From Henckelia pumila (lineage: Eukaryota; Streptophyta; Magnoliopsida; Lamiales; Gesneriaceae): a DNA stretch of 64,000 bases. Both the position numbers and the translations under genes were made by a program. Below the pieces are notes generated by a model, which saw nothing but the letters and a program-made list of their open reading frames with translations, had not been told where the DNA came from and did not search any database. Position 1 is the first letter of the stretch. Every line of letters starts with the position of its first letter. The stretch spans positions 138,034,242 to 138,098,241 of the forward strand of contig NC_133123.1 in assembly GCF_033568475.1 (NCBI RefSeq), written 5' to 3'. This document shows, in pieces, positions 10,558 through 21,942 of the stretch.

Positions 10558-13500
10558 TTAGCTTTTCCTTCTCCTTTTTGGGGAAAATCCAGGATGGCAA
10601 ACTTCTGGACTTATAGCCAGGCATTCTGCATCCATCCAAGGTTCAAATGATTCTTCCTGCAAAAATTTCTGGTTTCACAAAGGAAACACAAATTTTAATC
10701 AGGGGATAGAACCTTGTAACAGATAATTAAAATATCAATAGGTCTAGTGCATGCTTGATTCTGGAGTATTTTCATAAGATATGCTGCATGTCACGCTTGT
10801 AACTTCTTTCACCGTCTAGTCATGAAGTTGTCACCATCTAGTCATGAAAGGGTCTGCTGGCTTTCGACAAGGGCAGACTACCCGTGGCAGAGGAATGTAC
10901 AATGCAAAGAGGGGCATTGAAATGCAATTGGCAGGGATTTTGAGTTGAGTAACTGACTTAGAGAATCATATAATTCAAGCTTAGGAGAATGAAACTAAGG
11001 GATTGAACCATGAAATTAAGTACCAGATTAGTTCATCGCACCTAAATAAGTATGTTCATAGATTTGGTTAACAAGCAAGGAAATTGACACTGAACAAACA
11101 TCTGCACTTTTCAAAACCAAGGAACCATTTTTTTTTTATCCCAAATAAATTCTATTTTATTTTGATATGCCGAGGTTTTGTTTCAAAACTTTTGACTTTT
11201 TGAGTCACCTACTTACCAAACTGAGTTCACCCAAAAACTTCCATAAACATACCTCGACCTCCGACATTGACAAAAAGAGAACATAGACGACAGATGCCCA
11301 CATGCTTCTTTTCAACCAAAAAACTCCACATCTTATTTTGGATAATTATAGACAAGTGAACCAAAAAGAAAGGATTCGACTTATGTGATTTTATTCACCA
11401 GCCACGGAAATAATTGCATTTTGTTACAAAACCATGTGATAGGGTAGAAATGAACTCTGACAAAGACACCGACCTGAAGCCAGAAGAAGAACCCACGTAA
11501 GAGGTTCAAACATTTAGGTTCATCAACTTGGAATTTTACGAGCTGTTTTCGCAGACCTGCATTCATTAAATGCATCAATTTTCAGGAGGCAATTATTCCA
11601 AAAACATGAGCGAATTGGGAATAAATTCATAAGCAGATGGAAACAATCAAATGATGTTGAAGCCACAAATTGGAGGACAAACAACAAAAAGCCCATGACA
11701 ATCAGCAAGGACAAGATGGCTGGTGGCCACGGTAAATTCACAGAAAAATGATTTTTGCAGCGATTATAACTCAAACAGACAGATGACATATTACTTAATT
11801 ATTTAACATGAATTGGAATGTGAATAATAGAGATTATGTCAAATTCTACTTTCAATTTGAGAACATAGTGAACAAGAGACTTGTTACTTCATCTGTTAAT
11901 TAACAGTATACTTAGCATTCCCAACAGTGAACTGACGAGAAAAACACCATCAACTCTCTCCACTGACAGTTGTAGTTCATCTAAACAGCAATCCAGACGA
12001 TGATTTTGGTGATCTTGATGCAACAGACACGACAAATCTCAGAAGCGCAGTAGGCAACTTTATTTACACTGCAGGCTGAACAAGAAAAACTCTACACACT
12101 TCATTTTTACACTACTGGCTGAGCAAGAAAAGTTCTATGCAAAAGGTTCAGTCATTCAAATTCTTAACAAAAGCGAATTCCAATGGTAAGTATAAGAACG
12201 AACGCAAGCCAAGGAACAACCAGCAAGGTTTAAGAGCCATCAGAGAAGTTCCCTCAATGACCAGAGTTTCTAATTCAATTATCATCAACAGAGTTTCTTT
12301 TATTCGTCATTTTCTCACAGTAAATAACCAGTAATAGAGTTTGGAGCTAAATATCACATAAGTAGGTGATCTGCAACAAAAGATCTTCAAATCTGTTGCC
12401 GTCCCAGTATGGATATAACATGTCAGACCACAGTATAGTGTTATAAAGTACAATGATAGACTGTTTAAGTGCTGATCAAGAGTTTCAATTATATTGATTA
12501 CGAGAACCAAAGGATGAGAAAGGTCATCGTAAGGAATGGCCACATAAACTGCTTTACCCGATCCAAATGATTCCAAAACAATAAGAATCCAAAACTTTCC
12601 TTCCACAAATTACCCAGATTTTCATAAGACTGCATTTCTTAATATGAAACTAACTACTCAAACAGCCAAAAAATTAATTAAAGAGATGCAATAACTTCAA
12701 GACAAAACTCACATGCACAGAAATCAAAGTGATCATTAAACATGAAAAATTAAGACATGGTAATGTCAATCTAGAGAAAAAAAAAACAATATCTGACCAG
12801 GGAATCTATCCATGTAAGATTTTCCAATTTTTTCTGTTGCACATGACCTTTCCCTCCCTCCACGCAAGTCCATATGGCGATCTTCTGGTTTGCGGATTTT
12901 AACTTCTTGCAACAGCTTCTTGTGCTCCTCTTTATCATATGGTTTTCTAAGAACAGCTACTAATTCTTGCCTAAAACTAGATTGCATGGTTTGACCACTG
13001 AGGTTCCGGAAGATGTTCCCATTCATCATCTGCGTAAGTAAATCAAAACTCAGAAATTGGTATGGATTGTTAAATAGAAAAGGAGAATTGGTGAAAGTGT
13101 GCCGCACTAGAATATCAGCAAACATGTTCACTAACTTCAGGTGAAGCATTCACAGAAGGTTTCGACTTTCCTTCCTTGTAGAATGCAGATGCATCTAGGA
13201 TTTCCACGTCAGAAGAGTGCTCATCATCAGAATTCTCTTTCTCCTGATTATTCTCCATGTCAACCTTCTCATACACTATTGTACCACCCCCAAATGTGCA
13301 AACATAGTAATCATCAACAAATTTGGAACTTTGAAGGAAAGTAAGATAGTCCAAATCTGACACCATTTCACTAGTTGCGTGTTTTCCTGCCTCTAACTTC
13401 AGGTTCTTGACCTCTTTCTTGGATTTTCTTGGGGTCAAGTTCTCGTTCATCTCAACTGAAGTAGATCTCAATAAATGCTTGCACTGATTTTCTATATGAG

Positions 13501-13963
13501 GCATCCGATTTGGAAGTCCATAATCATGTTTTATCTCACTCCTTAATCTCCTCTCAGGTTCTGAATCACATTCCTCATCTAAACTAATTTCTCTTTCGTA
13601 TTTAATGGCCCATGGTGAACCAGCTCTCTCAAATTGAAATACATAAGACTTTTCATGTTCCTTCAAATTTTTTAAAAACATTTCATATTGAGGGTCATTC
13701 TTCGCCTCCTCAATGTAGCAGTCATCATCACTATCATTCCCAACGACTTTGTTGCTCGTCTCTTTTCGCCTCTTAACTGGTCCAAACTTTTTGTCCAATG
13801 TCAGGATGTCCAATATAAAGTGACTGTAGTCCATATCCACATCATGACTTTCCTCCATATTAACAAGCTGTGCGCCCCTTGACCCGGAAAGTACAAAATC
13901 ATTATATGCATCATGGTCACGTAAGTTCTCCAGTCCAGTAAACTTCTCTTGTTTTCGAACCAT
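10558..13963 (-). CDS. Uncharacterised plant protein, tandem paralogue A
   Basis: I do not recognise a named family, but the sequence is clearly coding and has a paralogue next door (16023-18566). Exons: 13963-13136, 13029-12798, 11556-11474, 10656-10558, with junction phases 0, 1, 0, giving 413 aa. The N-terminal half holds a motif shared with the paralogue, NDPQYEMFLKNLKEHEKSYVF followed by a KYERE end, then a Ser/Asp-rich DSDVEIL-type motif (here SDVEILDASAFYKEG). Exon 2 has FRQELVAVLRKPYDKEEHKK and a basic stretch RKPEDRHMDL with GKSYMDRF. Exon 3 ends LNLLRGFFFWLQ and exon 4 begins EESFEPWMDAECL. The C-terminal half resembles a conserved plant-specific domain I recall only as uncharacterised. 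A basic tail PKRRRKS could be a nuclear signal. The ATG at 13963 is the first in this exon; the leader upstream carries its own 58-codon frame. Confidence 0.85.
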
Positions 13964-14444
13964 TTGACTTGGACTTGGAAGAGACCACTTATTTCCTCCT
14001 TTTTCTGGGTGAGGCCGTTCTCTTCCCAGTTAGAGCCTTGAAAGATCAACCATCAGAGGAAAGGAAAAATCCAATCTTGAAACGGGAAAAAATGTCATTG
14101 CATATGAAAAACAAAAGTTCGAAAATCGGCATGAAATATCAAAATCCCGTATCTATTCTTGCCCAAATAACAGAATCACAGAAAAAATGACATCGCAACT
14201 GCTTCCTAACGTTCAATATGAAATAAAAACGAGGCAGTAACATGGAATTCATTTATGACCGTTTAAACATTCAATAAGTCACAATCCCAAGCCACGTAAA
14301 ATATAAAAGAAGCAAGAAGCGAATCGTGTGGCAAACCTAAGTATTAACTCCACGCAAATTCAAAAGATTTATCTGCCACCACTAAACAATACCCAGATTC
14401 CAAAATCATCAATAAATTCATACCTGAACTTCTTCATAACACTA

Positions 14445-14621
14445 TCACTCAAAGGCCAGTAAACAAGAAGATATACATAAATGGTCGTTCCGATACAAAC
14501 GTGGATTATATTTATTTGCGGTGAAGAGAAATTGTTGCGATTGCTGCGAATTCTCCAGGAAAACGACGGCGTTCTGCGCTGCTTGTAGCTGTAGCTGGTC
14601 TATGAATATGAGAGGACGCAT
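14445..14621 (-). CDS. Possible upstream ORF or 5' exon of paralogue A, 58 aa
   Basis: An open frame from ATG at 14621 encodes MRPLIFIDQLQLQAAQNAVV and continues Gln-rich (FLENSQQSQQF). It lies just downstream of a TATA-like stretch and upstream of paralogue A, on the same strand, in locally GC-richer DNA. It may be a leader uORF, or a coding exon not joined here to the main frame. No homology is recognised. Confidence 0.35.
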   Translation of the reverse strand: MRPLIFIDQLQLQAAQNAVVFLENSQQSQQFLFTANKYNPRLYRNDHLCISSCLLAFE

Positions 14622-14651
14622 CTTGCGGGTTAGGGCGTCTTAATATTAATA

Positions 14652-14670
14652 TTAATATATATGGGGAAAC
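14652..14670 (-). promoter_or_regulatory. TATA-like element for paralogue A
   Basis: On the minus strand an ATATATATTAATA stretch lies about 30-40 bp upstream of the GC-richer leader that precedes paralogue A. This is the best TATA candidate upstream of that gene. It also forms part of an ATT/AATATT-rich run, so it could be chance. Confidence 0.35.
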
Positions 14671-16022
14671 GAAGTTATGAAAGAATTATTGTTTAAAAGA
14701 TTTTGGAGGTGCAGAAGAAAGATAATTAGATATGATATATCTTCTTGTTCTTCTCTCCATTTTTTTATTACGAATTTATTAAAATATATGAGAAGATATA
14801 GATATATTACGAATTTATTTTATACACTTGATTGAAATATATTTTGTGATGAAATTTTTTTTATTTGATGAATAAATTTTCAAATAATAATAATTTGAGT
14901 ACTTTTGAGAATAACTTATTATCCGAATTGTATTTAGATCGTGTTTTGCTAAACTTAAATGCGTTTGGATTAAAAAGTTAAAAGAGAAAAAAAAAAATTA
15001 AAAATTGATTTTATTATTTCAAATGTGCTTGGATATAAAATCACTTTATTATTCAAAATTAAGTAATTTTTTTTAAAAGCTCATATTTATAACTTTTCAA
15101 ATGTTTTTTCTTTAACTCAACTTAAAAAAGTGCTTTTAATTTATTTATTCAAGCATAAAATTATAACAAATTTTACTTAAAATTCAACTTGAAAAAACAC
15201 TTTTTTAAAGTAAAATGCTCTGGTTTAATAGCTTATAAGCTGTCACGATTTATTTTAAAAATAAGCTGTTAAATGTTTGGATAAACTTATTTTAAATGAA
15301 TTAAAGATGTTGATGTGTTTGACATTATAAGATCATTTTATTGTCAAAATTACCAAAAAATATAATACTATGAATGTTATTTAAAAATAGTTTTAAAATT
15401 TTATCATAAATATTAAACCTATATTACAATAAAATAAAAATATTTCACATTTTAATTTAGAAAAATCGATATTAAAAACTATTTGACTGCTTATAAGCTT
15501 TTTGACCAAATAATTGCCAAACAAATTCTAAGATCTTATAAGCTTCACTGTTTTATAGAGCTTATAAGCTCAACCAAACCATCTATTAATTTATACACTA
15601 ATTCCACAACTATGATAATACTTGAGGTAAATCCATATCTTATCTTTGATATTCTAATATTTTTAATATTGCTAAAAATATATATTTATCATTACCTATC
15701 CATTTGAATTTTTGTTTAACTTTAATAATGATTAATAAAATAAATTTCTTTTTTTTAAAAAAAAAATTACTAATTCAATTGGAAACTAGTAACAATAGAA
15801 TCATAAATTAAAGTGCAAGAAGTCAATAACTAGTACAATCTTCAGAAAATCATTTGAAGTCCACGAGAAAAAAAAAAACATGAAACATGATAAATTTTGT
15901 CTAAAACTAATGTAGTCCTCACAACAACAGCAGAAATTACAGAATTAACAAGCAGCAAACCAGCAAGGCATACTCCACAATGTTGCCTTTGAACTATATC
16001 TCATGCTGATCCAGATCATATA
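14671..16022. other. AT-rich interval between the two tandem paralogues
   Basis: No protein-like frame. It includes the downstream region of paralogue B and a cluster of AGCTTATAAGCT-like palindromes at 15231-15571. The left part (from about 14,950) has GCGTTTGGAT and the right part CCAAACAAA/ACCAAACC, which may be decayed inverted ends of a MITE, but I could not define termini or a target duplication. Confidence 0.4.
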
Positions 16023-18566
16023 TCAAAACAAGGTTGCATCCACTTTAAGGCACTCTTCATCTTCCCATGGTTTGAACGATCCTTCTTGCGCCAAATTCTG
16101 ATCAACAGACACGAGGTTCTTGAGTTCAAAGATCGAAAAAGAGGAAACTAAGACGGGAAAAGGCGAGATATAACATGTATAAATAATTAATATGCAACAG
16201 CTAGCCTGAGAAAAAAAAATGTGATCTTTAAATCAAATCAAATTGCTAAAATGCATCCTTCTTCAAAAAAAACCATGGAGTGGATCATGTCACTGACCCT
16301 CATTGTTCTTCGAAACGTGTTTTTGAAAGTATGCACGATCAGAACAAAACTCAACCAGAAAGAAACAAGTAGTGATTTTTCAAATACAATATTAGCTTTC
16401 ATTTTCAATGTATGCTCACAAATAAGTGATCAAGTACTATGGAAACCAAACGAAGATGCTTAATTGACTCAATGCAATGAGTTGTGGCAAACAATGTGAT
16501 CAGAAAATTCACTAACCTTGACCCAAAAGAAAAATCCACGTAAAAGGGCCAAGCATTTTCCCTTTTTTTGCCGGAATGTCGTGAGTTTTTTCAGAACCTC
16601 TTCATGCAATAAAAGATGAAAGCGTTGTTTACTCAAAGGATCCATATAAATTGCATTTAGTAGCACCGGCACAGAGCAGAACTAAACATATTACTCGTAA
16701 TAGACTTAGTGCTACATTAATTGAGGCACAGGTAGAAGACTAAAGAATCAAACATATAAAAGGATAAAATGCTTAATGTCATGATTTATTGTTTCTTTTG
16801 CCTTCATTGTAAATTAAATTAGATATAATTGTGACTTTTTTGCTTCGTTCTAACATAAAAGACCGCAAACTGACCTGAATGGAATTTGACATAAGTTCCG
16901 GCCATGAATTCTTTCTGAAGCCTCTTGCTCTCCTGTTTGTCGTATGGTTTCCTTAGAACATTCATGACCTGTCTCCTAAACACAGATTGCAAACTCCTCT
17001 TTCCAAGTAACTCAATGCCGTCATCTTCCATCATCTGATTAACAACATCAACATGGAATCAAAATTACAAATTCTTCGCAAGTTTTTTTCATAAATGCAA
17101 AGACAACATACACTTTTGTGAGATTTCTTTGAAGACGAGATTGAGCGTTGGTTCGCAGCCCTGTAAAATGATGCACTGCCTAGGATTTCAACATCAGAAT
17201 CACTGTCATCCAGCTTGATTACTATTTCTTTCATGGTCATTCTACTGCTTTGTTTCGGACGAGCTTGATCAATAAAATTTTTTGTCACCTGATTTTTCCT
17301 TACACAAGGCTTGTGAGACAGAAGTTTATTTTCTATTTGAGCTGCATTGTTTCTGCTGGCTGCATCATCTACTTTAATCTCGTGATTTCCAAGGACCACT
17401 TTCCTTAATTTTCTCTGGCTCTGCGCCTCGTATTTCTTACCTGGTTGAGTTTGATCAACATCTTTGTGATGATGTTCTTCCAGCTTCTTCTTTGGACTAG
17501 GCTTCGGATACAAAGGCTCGTTGTCTCTGTAGCGCACAGCCTTTTTGTTGGCCACACAGTGATAAGTCACCACATTCTTTCCCCCCATCACTTTTGGCAA
17601 ATTTGGCTTGCGCTGGAACTCCTTCTCTTCCTCACTTGGTGCGACTTGATTGACTCGATCAACCTGATTTTTTGTCATGGAACTATGTTTTGGTTCAGGC
17701 TTTAGATATACATGTTTCTTTGTATCCAGGTTGTGCTGGCTTAGAACTACATTTTTGCCTTTGAGAACTTCTTTTCTCTTGATTGTTTGAGCTTGACCAG
17801 CAGGCTTACTCTGATTCTCTGACTTTACATTATCTCTCGGGCCAGGACTCTGATACTGATTCCCACCGTCGGGCACGTAGTGTGCCTTGGCCACATCCTT
17901 TCCCTTGTCAGCTCTTCTCAACTCAGCTTGGCTATCATGAGGTTCACTATGATGTTTAGTTACAATATTTTCTTTCCGGACAAAAGTCATATTTTTGGAT
18001 ACTTTACAGCTTCTCAAATTGTCCATCCTTTTTCGTAGAGATTTGGAAATCCCAACCTCTGATTCTTTGATGATCCCCTTATTCCTAAGATCAGGCTTCT
18101 TCTTCAAGATTTCATTTCTTCTATTGTCAGATGCAAGCTGTTTCACAGGTGGCTGTTTATGTGGAAGCCTGGGACTCTGATCAGCAGCAGCACCATCGAC
18201 TCGTCCGATATCCTTCCTCATCTTCCTTGCACCTTTAGGTTCAAGCTTTCCACCAAATCTTCTTTCTCTTTCGTATTTAACACATACCGGTGCACCATTG
18301 ATCTTGCCCTCGAGAACATACGACTTCTCGTATTTCTCGAGGCTCTCGAAGAAGAGTTTGTACTGAGAGTCACTGATCACTTCATCAGTATCATCATTCT
18401 TTACACAAATTCGTTTGACGTTCTCCTTTTTTTGTGGTTTGTAATTACTTTGTGGTCTTCTCAAGTTGGATAGCAGAAACTTTCGGTAATCAGGATTTAC
18501 AGTCTCAGACTTCAACTGTTTTATAAATTCATTCATTTCATCATTCGACCTGTTTCGCTTATTCAT
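16023..18566 (-). CDS. Uncharacterised plant protein, tandem paralogue B
   Basis: This is the tandem paralogue of the gene at 10558-13963. Exons: 18566-17112, 17034-16875, 16599-16517, 16097-16023; phases 0, 1, 0, identical to paralogue A, and exon 3 is 83 nt in both. Product 590 aa. Shared motifs: DSQYKLFFESLEKYEKSYVL with a VKYERE end near the N-terminus, DSDVEILGSASFYRA before the first intron, FRRQVMNVLRKPYDKQESKR in exon 2, CLALLRGFFFWVK in exon 3, and EGSFKPWEDEECLKV in exon 4. It differs by a long basic, Lys/Gln/Ser-rich middle region (about residues 130-440) probably disordered, with loosely repeated blocks of the type KxxVL.K.NVV. Exon 2 is 72 nt shorter than in A, losing exactly 24 codons of the conserved RKPEDRHMDL...GKSYMD core. 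I chose the ATG at 18566 (MNKRNRSNDEM); another exon could lie upstream. Function unknown; nuclear location is a guess from basic content. Confidence 0.83.
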
Positions 18567-19117
18567 TGTTCCTTTCAAATCCTGTGCTGCACCACAAGCA
18601 TTTCAGCCAAGAGCATAAATTATACATGCAGGTAACAAAATCACAAACCATGATCAGCTAATTTAACTCTCTACTGTGACGATTGGCGTTCCAAAACAAG
18701 ATGGAAAAACTGACACAAGAATTTATCAAAAATGTTAAGGCATGTAACGCTTTTTAAGGTGCATGTGAGATGATTGCAATGATATTGAAAGATACTTTGA
18801 TTTGGTGTTTATAATTAAAGAAAGCTATCAAAAACACTGACCCCATTTGTTCTTACACTTCTCGGAAGTCTCAGAGTTTTTTCACCAAAACCTCTTCTGA
18901 AATATCAAAAACACTTTATCGCCTTGAAAATTGATAAACTTCCCAGCCCTTTATGGGAAAAACACGATTTACCCTTGCTAACTTAATTTTTTTAAGAGAC
19001 ATCCGTATCGCATCTTAAAAACCAATTTTAAAAAATATTTTGTCCAAAAAGGTCACGTGGATTTTCTATACTAGAAACCACGACCTTCGAATGGTTTCTG
19101 GCTCAACCTTGATGTGT

Positions 19118-19310
19118 GATTAACAAAATAGCATTTTTGTATATTTGGTGTAAAATCGTTCAAAAAACTGGTTTTTGAGCCACAAAAAGTAGGTTTTTCA
19201 AGAAATCGCATTTATAGATTAACAAAAGACTATTTTCGTAAATTTGGTATATAATCGTTCAAAAATAAGTTTACGAGCCATAAAAGTAAGCATTTCAAAA
19301 AATCGCGATA
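19118..19310. repeat. Tandem repeat, two copies of about 99 bp
   Basis: Two adjacent diverged copies begin GATTAACAAAA at 19118 and 19217. Both contain ATTTGGT.TA.AATCGTTCAAAA, GAGCCA.AAAAGTA and end TTTCAA.AAATCGC. About three quarters of positions agree by eye. No open frame is conserved. Confidence 0.8.
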
Positions 19311-20191
19311 GCAAGGATGCATGAATCAAGTGATTTTTAAAAAAATTCAACGACTTACATGTCTGTTTTAATTTCTATGGCGTCGACACAATCATCCCCC
19401 ATATTTCACGTGGGATTTTGGTTTTTTTTTTTTTTTTCCTTTAAAAAAAGGAAAAACTCAGCAGTCTCATTCTTAACTTTCTCATTTTTTTAAAACTGAA
19501 AAACCAATTATTTTTTCACTCGTCAAACGTATCCCATTTGAAACAACACAAAAAATTTCTCATCTTTTCAAGCTTTTCCTCTAGTCATAAATCAACACAA
19601 GTACATTTAGACAAATGATACACAGATCGAAAAAAAAAGCAAATGATATTCAAGAGTTTAATGGTGACAAATTCACGGGTTTATCGTGAAATAAGTTATA
19701 AAAACGTTTTAAAAAGAGAGTAAATTAACTACATACCCAAGCCACGGAGAAATCGAGAACTCCGAGATCCGCCGAAATCAGTATCCCTTGTTAATATGAA
19801 TGCTGACAGTTGGTGTGTGTCAGTGTGTGTATTATACTTGTTGGGAACATAAATCATTGTCAGCATTTTTGGTAAACCTCGTACATTCAATGCAATAATA
19901 TAATGGTAAACATAAAACAATGTGTATATATATATTATGTTTTTTTTTTTTAAATCAATATTATGTTATGCATTATAATTCTGCTTGTAAAAGATTTATG
20001 TAAGTTGTAATCCCAACTAGGATTAACTTTTCTTTTTTCTTTACTTTTTGTATGAATACCGTTTTAGGAGACAAATCTTAAATATTTAAGTGATATTTTA
20101 TAAATAATAAATCTACATTTTTTTTCTTTGGAAAAAATAACGATGCAATATTGTGGTTTTTTCAAGGCAACCAAAATTTCCAACATTTATC

Positions 20192-20725
20192 TAGGGGTGA
20201 GCAAAATTTCGGTTAAACCGAATTAACCGACCGAACCGAATCAATTCGAAAATTCGGTTCAGTTAATTCGAAAATTCGATTTTTATGTTATAAAATTTCG
20301 GTTAAATCGGTTAATTCGGTTCGATTTTCGGTTTTAAAAAAAAATTCGGTTAATTCGGTTAACCGAATTATAAATAATTAAATTTTGAATTTTTTTTTAT
20401 TAGGCCTTATATATAATTTATAATATATTTTAAATGTTTTTATATTTAATATTTTACTTATTTTTTCTTATTTTAATTTTTTAAGCTCAATATATTTTTA
20501 AAATGATAAAAATATCATATTTAAATTATTAATTTTATAAATTTTTTAATTTTTTAATTTTTTTAAAAAAACCGGTTAATTCGGTCGGTTAACCGAATTA
20601 ACCGATTTTTAATTTGGTTCGATTAAATCGGTTTTAGTATAAATTCGGTTCGATTCGGTTAACCAAAATGCAATTCGGTTAATTCGGTTCGGTTTCTGAC
20701 CGAATTAACCGAATGCTCACCCCTA
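20192..20725. mobile_element. hAT-type MITE, 534 bp, with perfect 8-bp target duplication
   Basis: A non-autonomous DNA transposon. Terminal inverted repeats TAGGGGTGAGCA / TGCTCACCCCTA mark both ends, and the flanks carry the perfect 8-bp direct duplication CATTTATC at 20184-20191 and 20726-20733. The 8-bp duplication plus a TAGGGGTG end is the hAT superfamily signature. The interior is built almost wholly of CGGTTAATT and its complement AATTCGGTT, repeated on both arms around an AT-rich centre, so a single strand could fold into a long hairpin. No transposase frame is present. Confidence 0.9.
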
Positions 20726-21839
20726 CATTTATCTCTATTTTCAGATAATTGATTGGTCATTTAGACACAAATGTTTTCAAATATTCGGTTGTCAAACCAA
20801 TTATGTACTTAATCTTTTAGATGAACTGCTAAAGGTTTTTTTTTATATATATATAGCATGTTTCTCGCGAAACGATATCACGGATCTATATATATCATAT
20901 AAGACGAATCGATACAATCCATACACACAATAAAAAGTAATAATTTTGACATAAAATAATAATTTTTCATAAGCCAAGTTCGGTCGAAGATCCATATAAC
21001 AAAATGGACTGTCTCATGCATGATATGAGTTTTTGTATTTTTTATAATCCTTATTTGGACAATATTCCATAAGTGCATGCTGATAAACATTAAGAAATTA
21101 TGGTGAACAATGGTGAAAAGTTCAAGAAAATCATTGTGTTGGCAAATAAGAAAAAAAGATAGTTTGCATCTAACTTCAAATATAACAAGAGTTCTATATA
21201 AAGAAATTCCAGCAGTTGTTACGAAATTTGATCAAAATTAGTATTTATTTGTTCTTGGGTTGGTTTTTCACGTCCTGGTTGCAAAAATTTGTTCATCGAT
21301 GTTTTATTTTTTATATTAAAAAAAATTGAATTTGTTTGGTTCCACTGCCGGAACCACAAATTTAACAAGAAGTTTAGCTTGATTAATTTACAAATTGCAA
21401 CAAGTTTATTTGTACCTTATTTGTGTTGGATTTCGAAGTGATGTCAAATTATCCCAACCGAATCATTTGCACCAACATAATTGTGGAAGTTCAAATTATC
21501 TTCAAAATTGATAACATTAACGTCATTCTCACGAGCACCACCACCATGGCTTGAAGAAGAGGCCACTATAAAAACTATTGGATAATAATATTAAATTAAA
21601 GATAGTAATGATTTGTAGTATACTCAAAAGAAATAAATTATATGGTGGGAAAAATAATTTTGGAGAGAAAACTGAATGATTTAGGCAATTGGTAAACTTT
21701 ATAAAATTGCAATAATTGTTGGAACTTAGAAATTAAACAAAAGATAGTTGGAATTGACAAATATGTGATATTTTTAGCAAATGAACAACTATTTACAACA
21801 AAAAAATTTGACAATATGCAGATAAAACACCTCATTTGG

Positions 21840-21942
21840 GGGCTAATATGCAATTTATTGACTTATAGCCGTTGAGAGTCACACGAAGATTATAATAATA
21901 AGGACTAATATGCAATTTATTGGTTTATAGTCGTTCAGAGAG
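21840..21942. repeat. Direct repeat with CTAATATGCAATTTATTG core
   Basis: CTAATATGCAATTTATTG, followed by a near-identical CTTATAGCCGTTGAGAG / TTTATAGTCGTTCAGAG block, occurs twice about 62 bp apart. The function is unknown and no frame is associated. Confidence 0.75.

Noticed and set aside
17445-18473. Several plus-strand frames of 60-104 codons opposite paralogue B
   Set aside because: Antisense shadows of a 485-codon exon; composition is hydrophobic and unstructured, and no promoter or splice context supports them.
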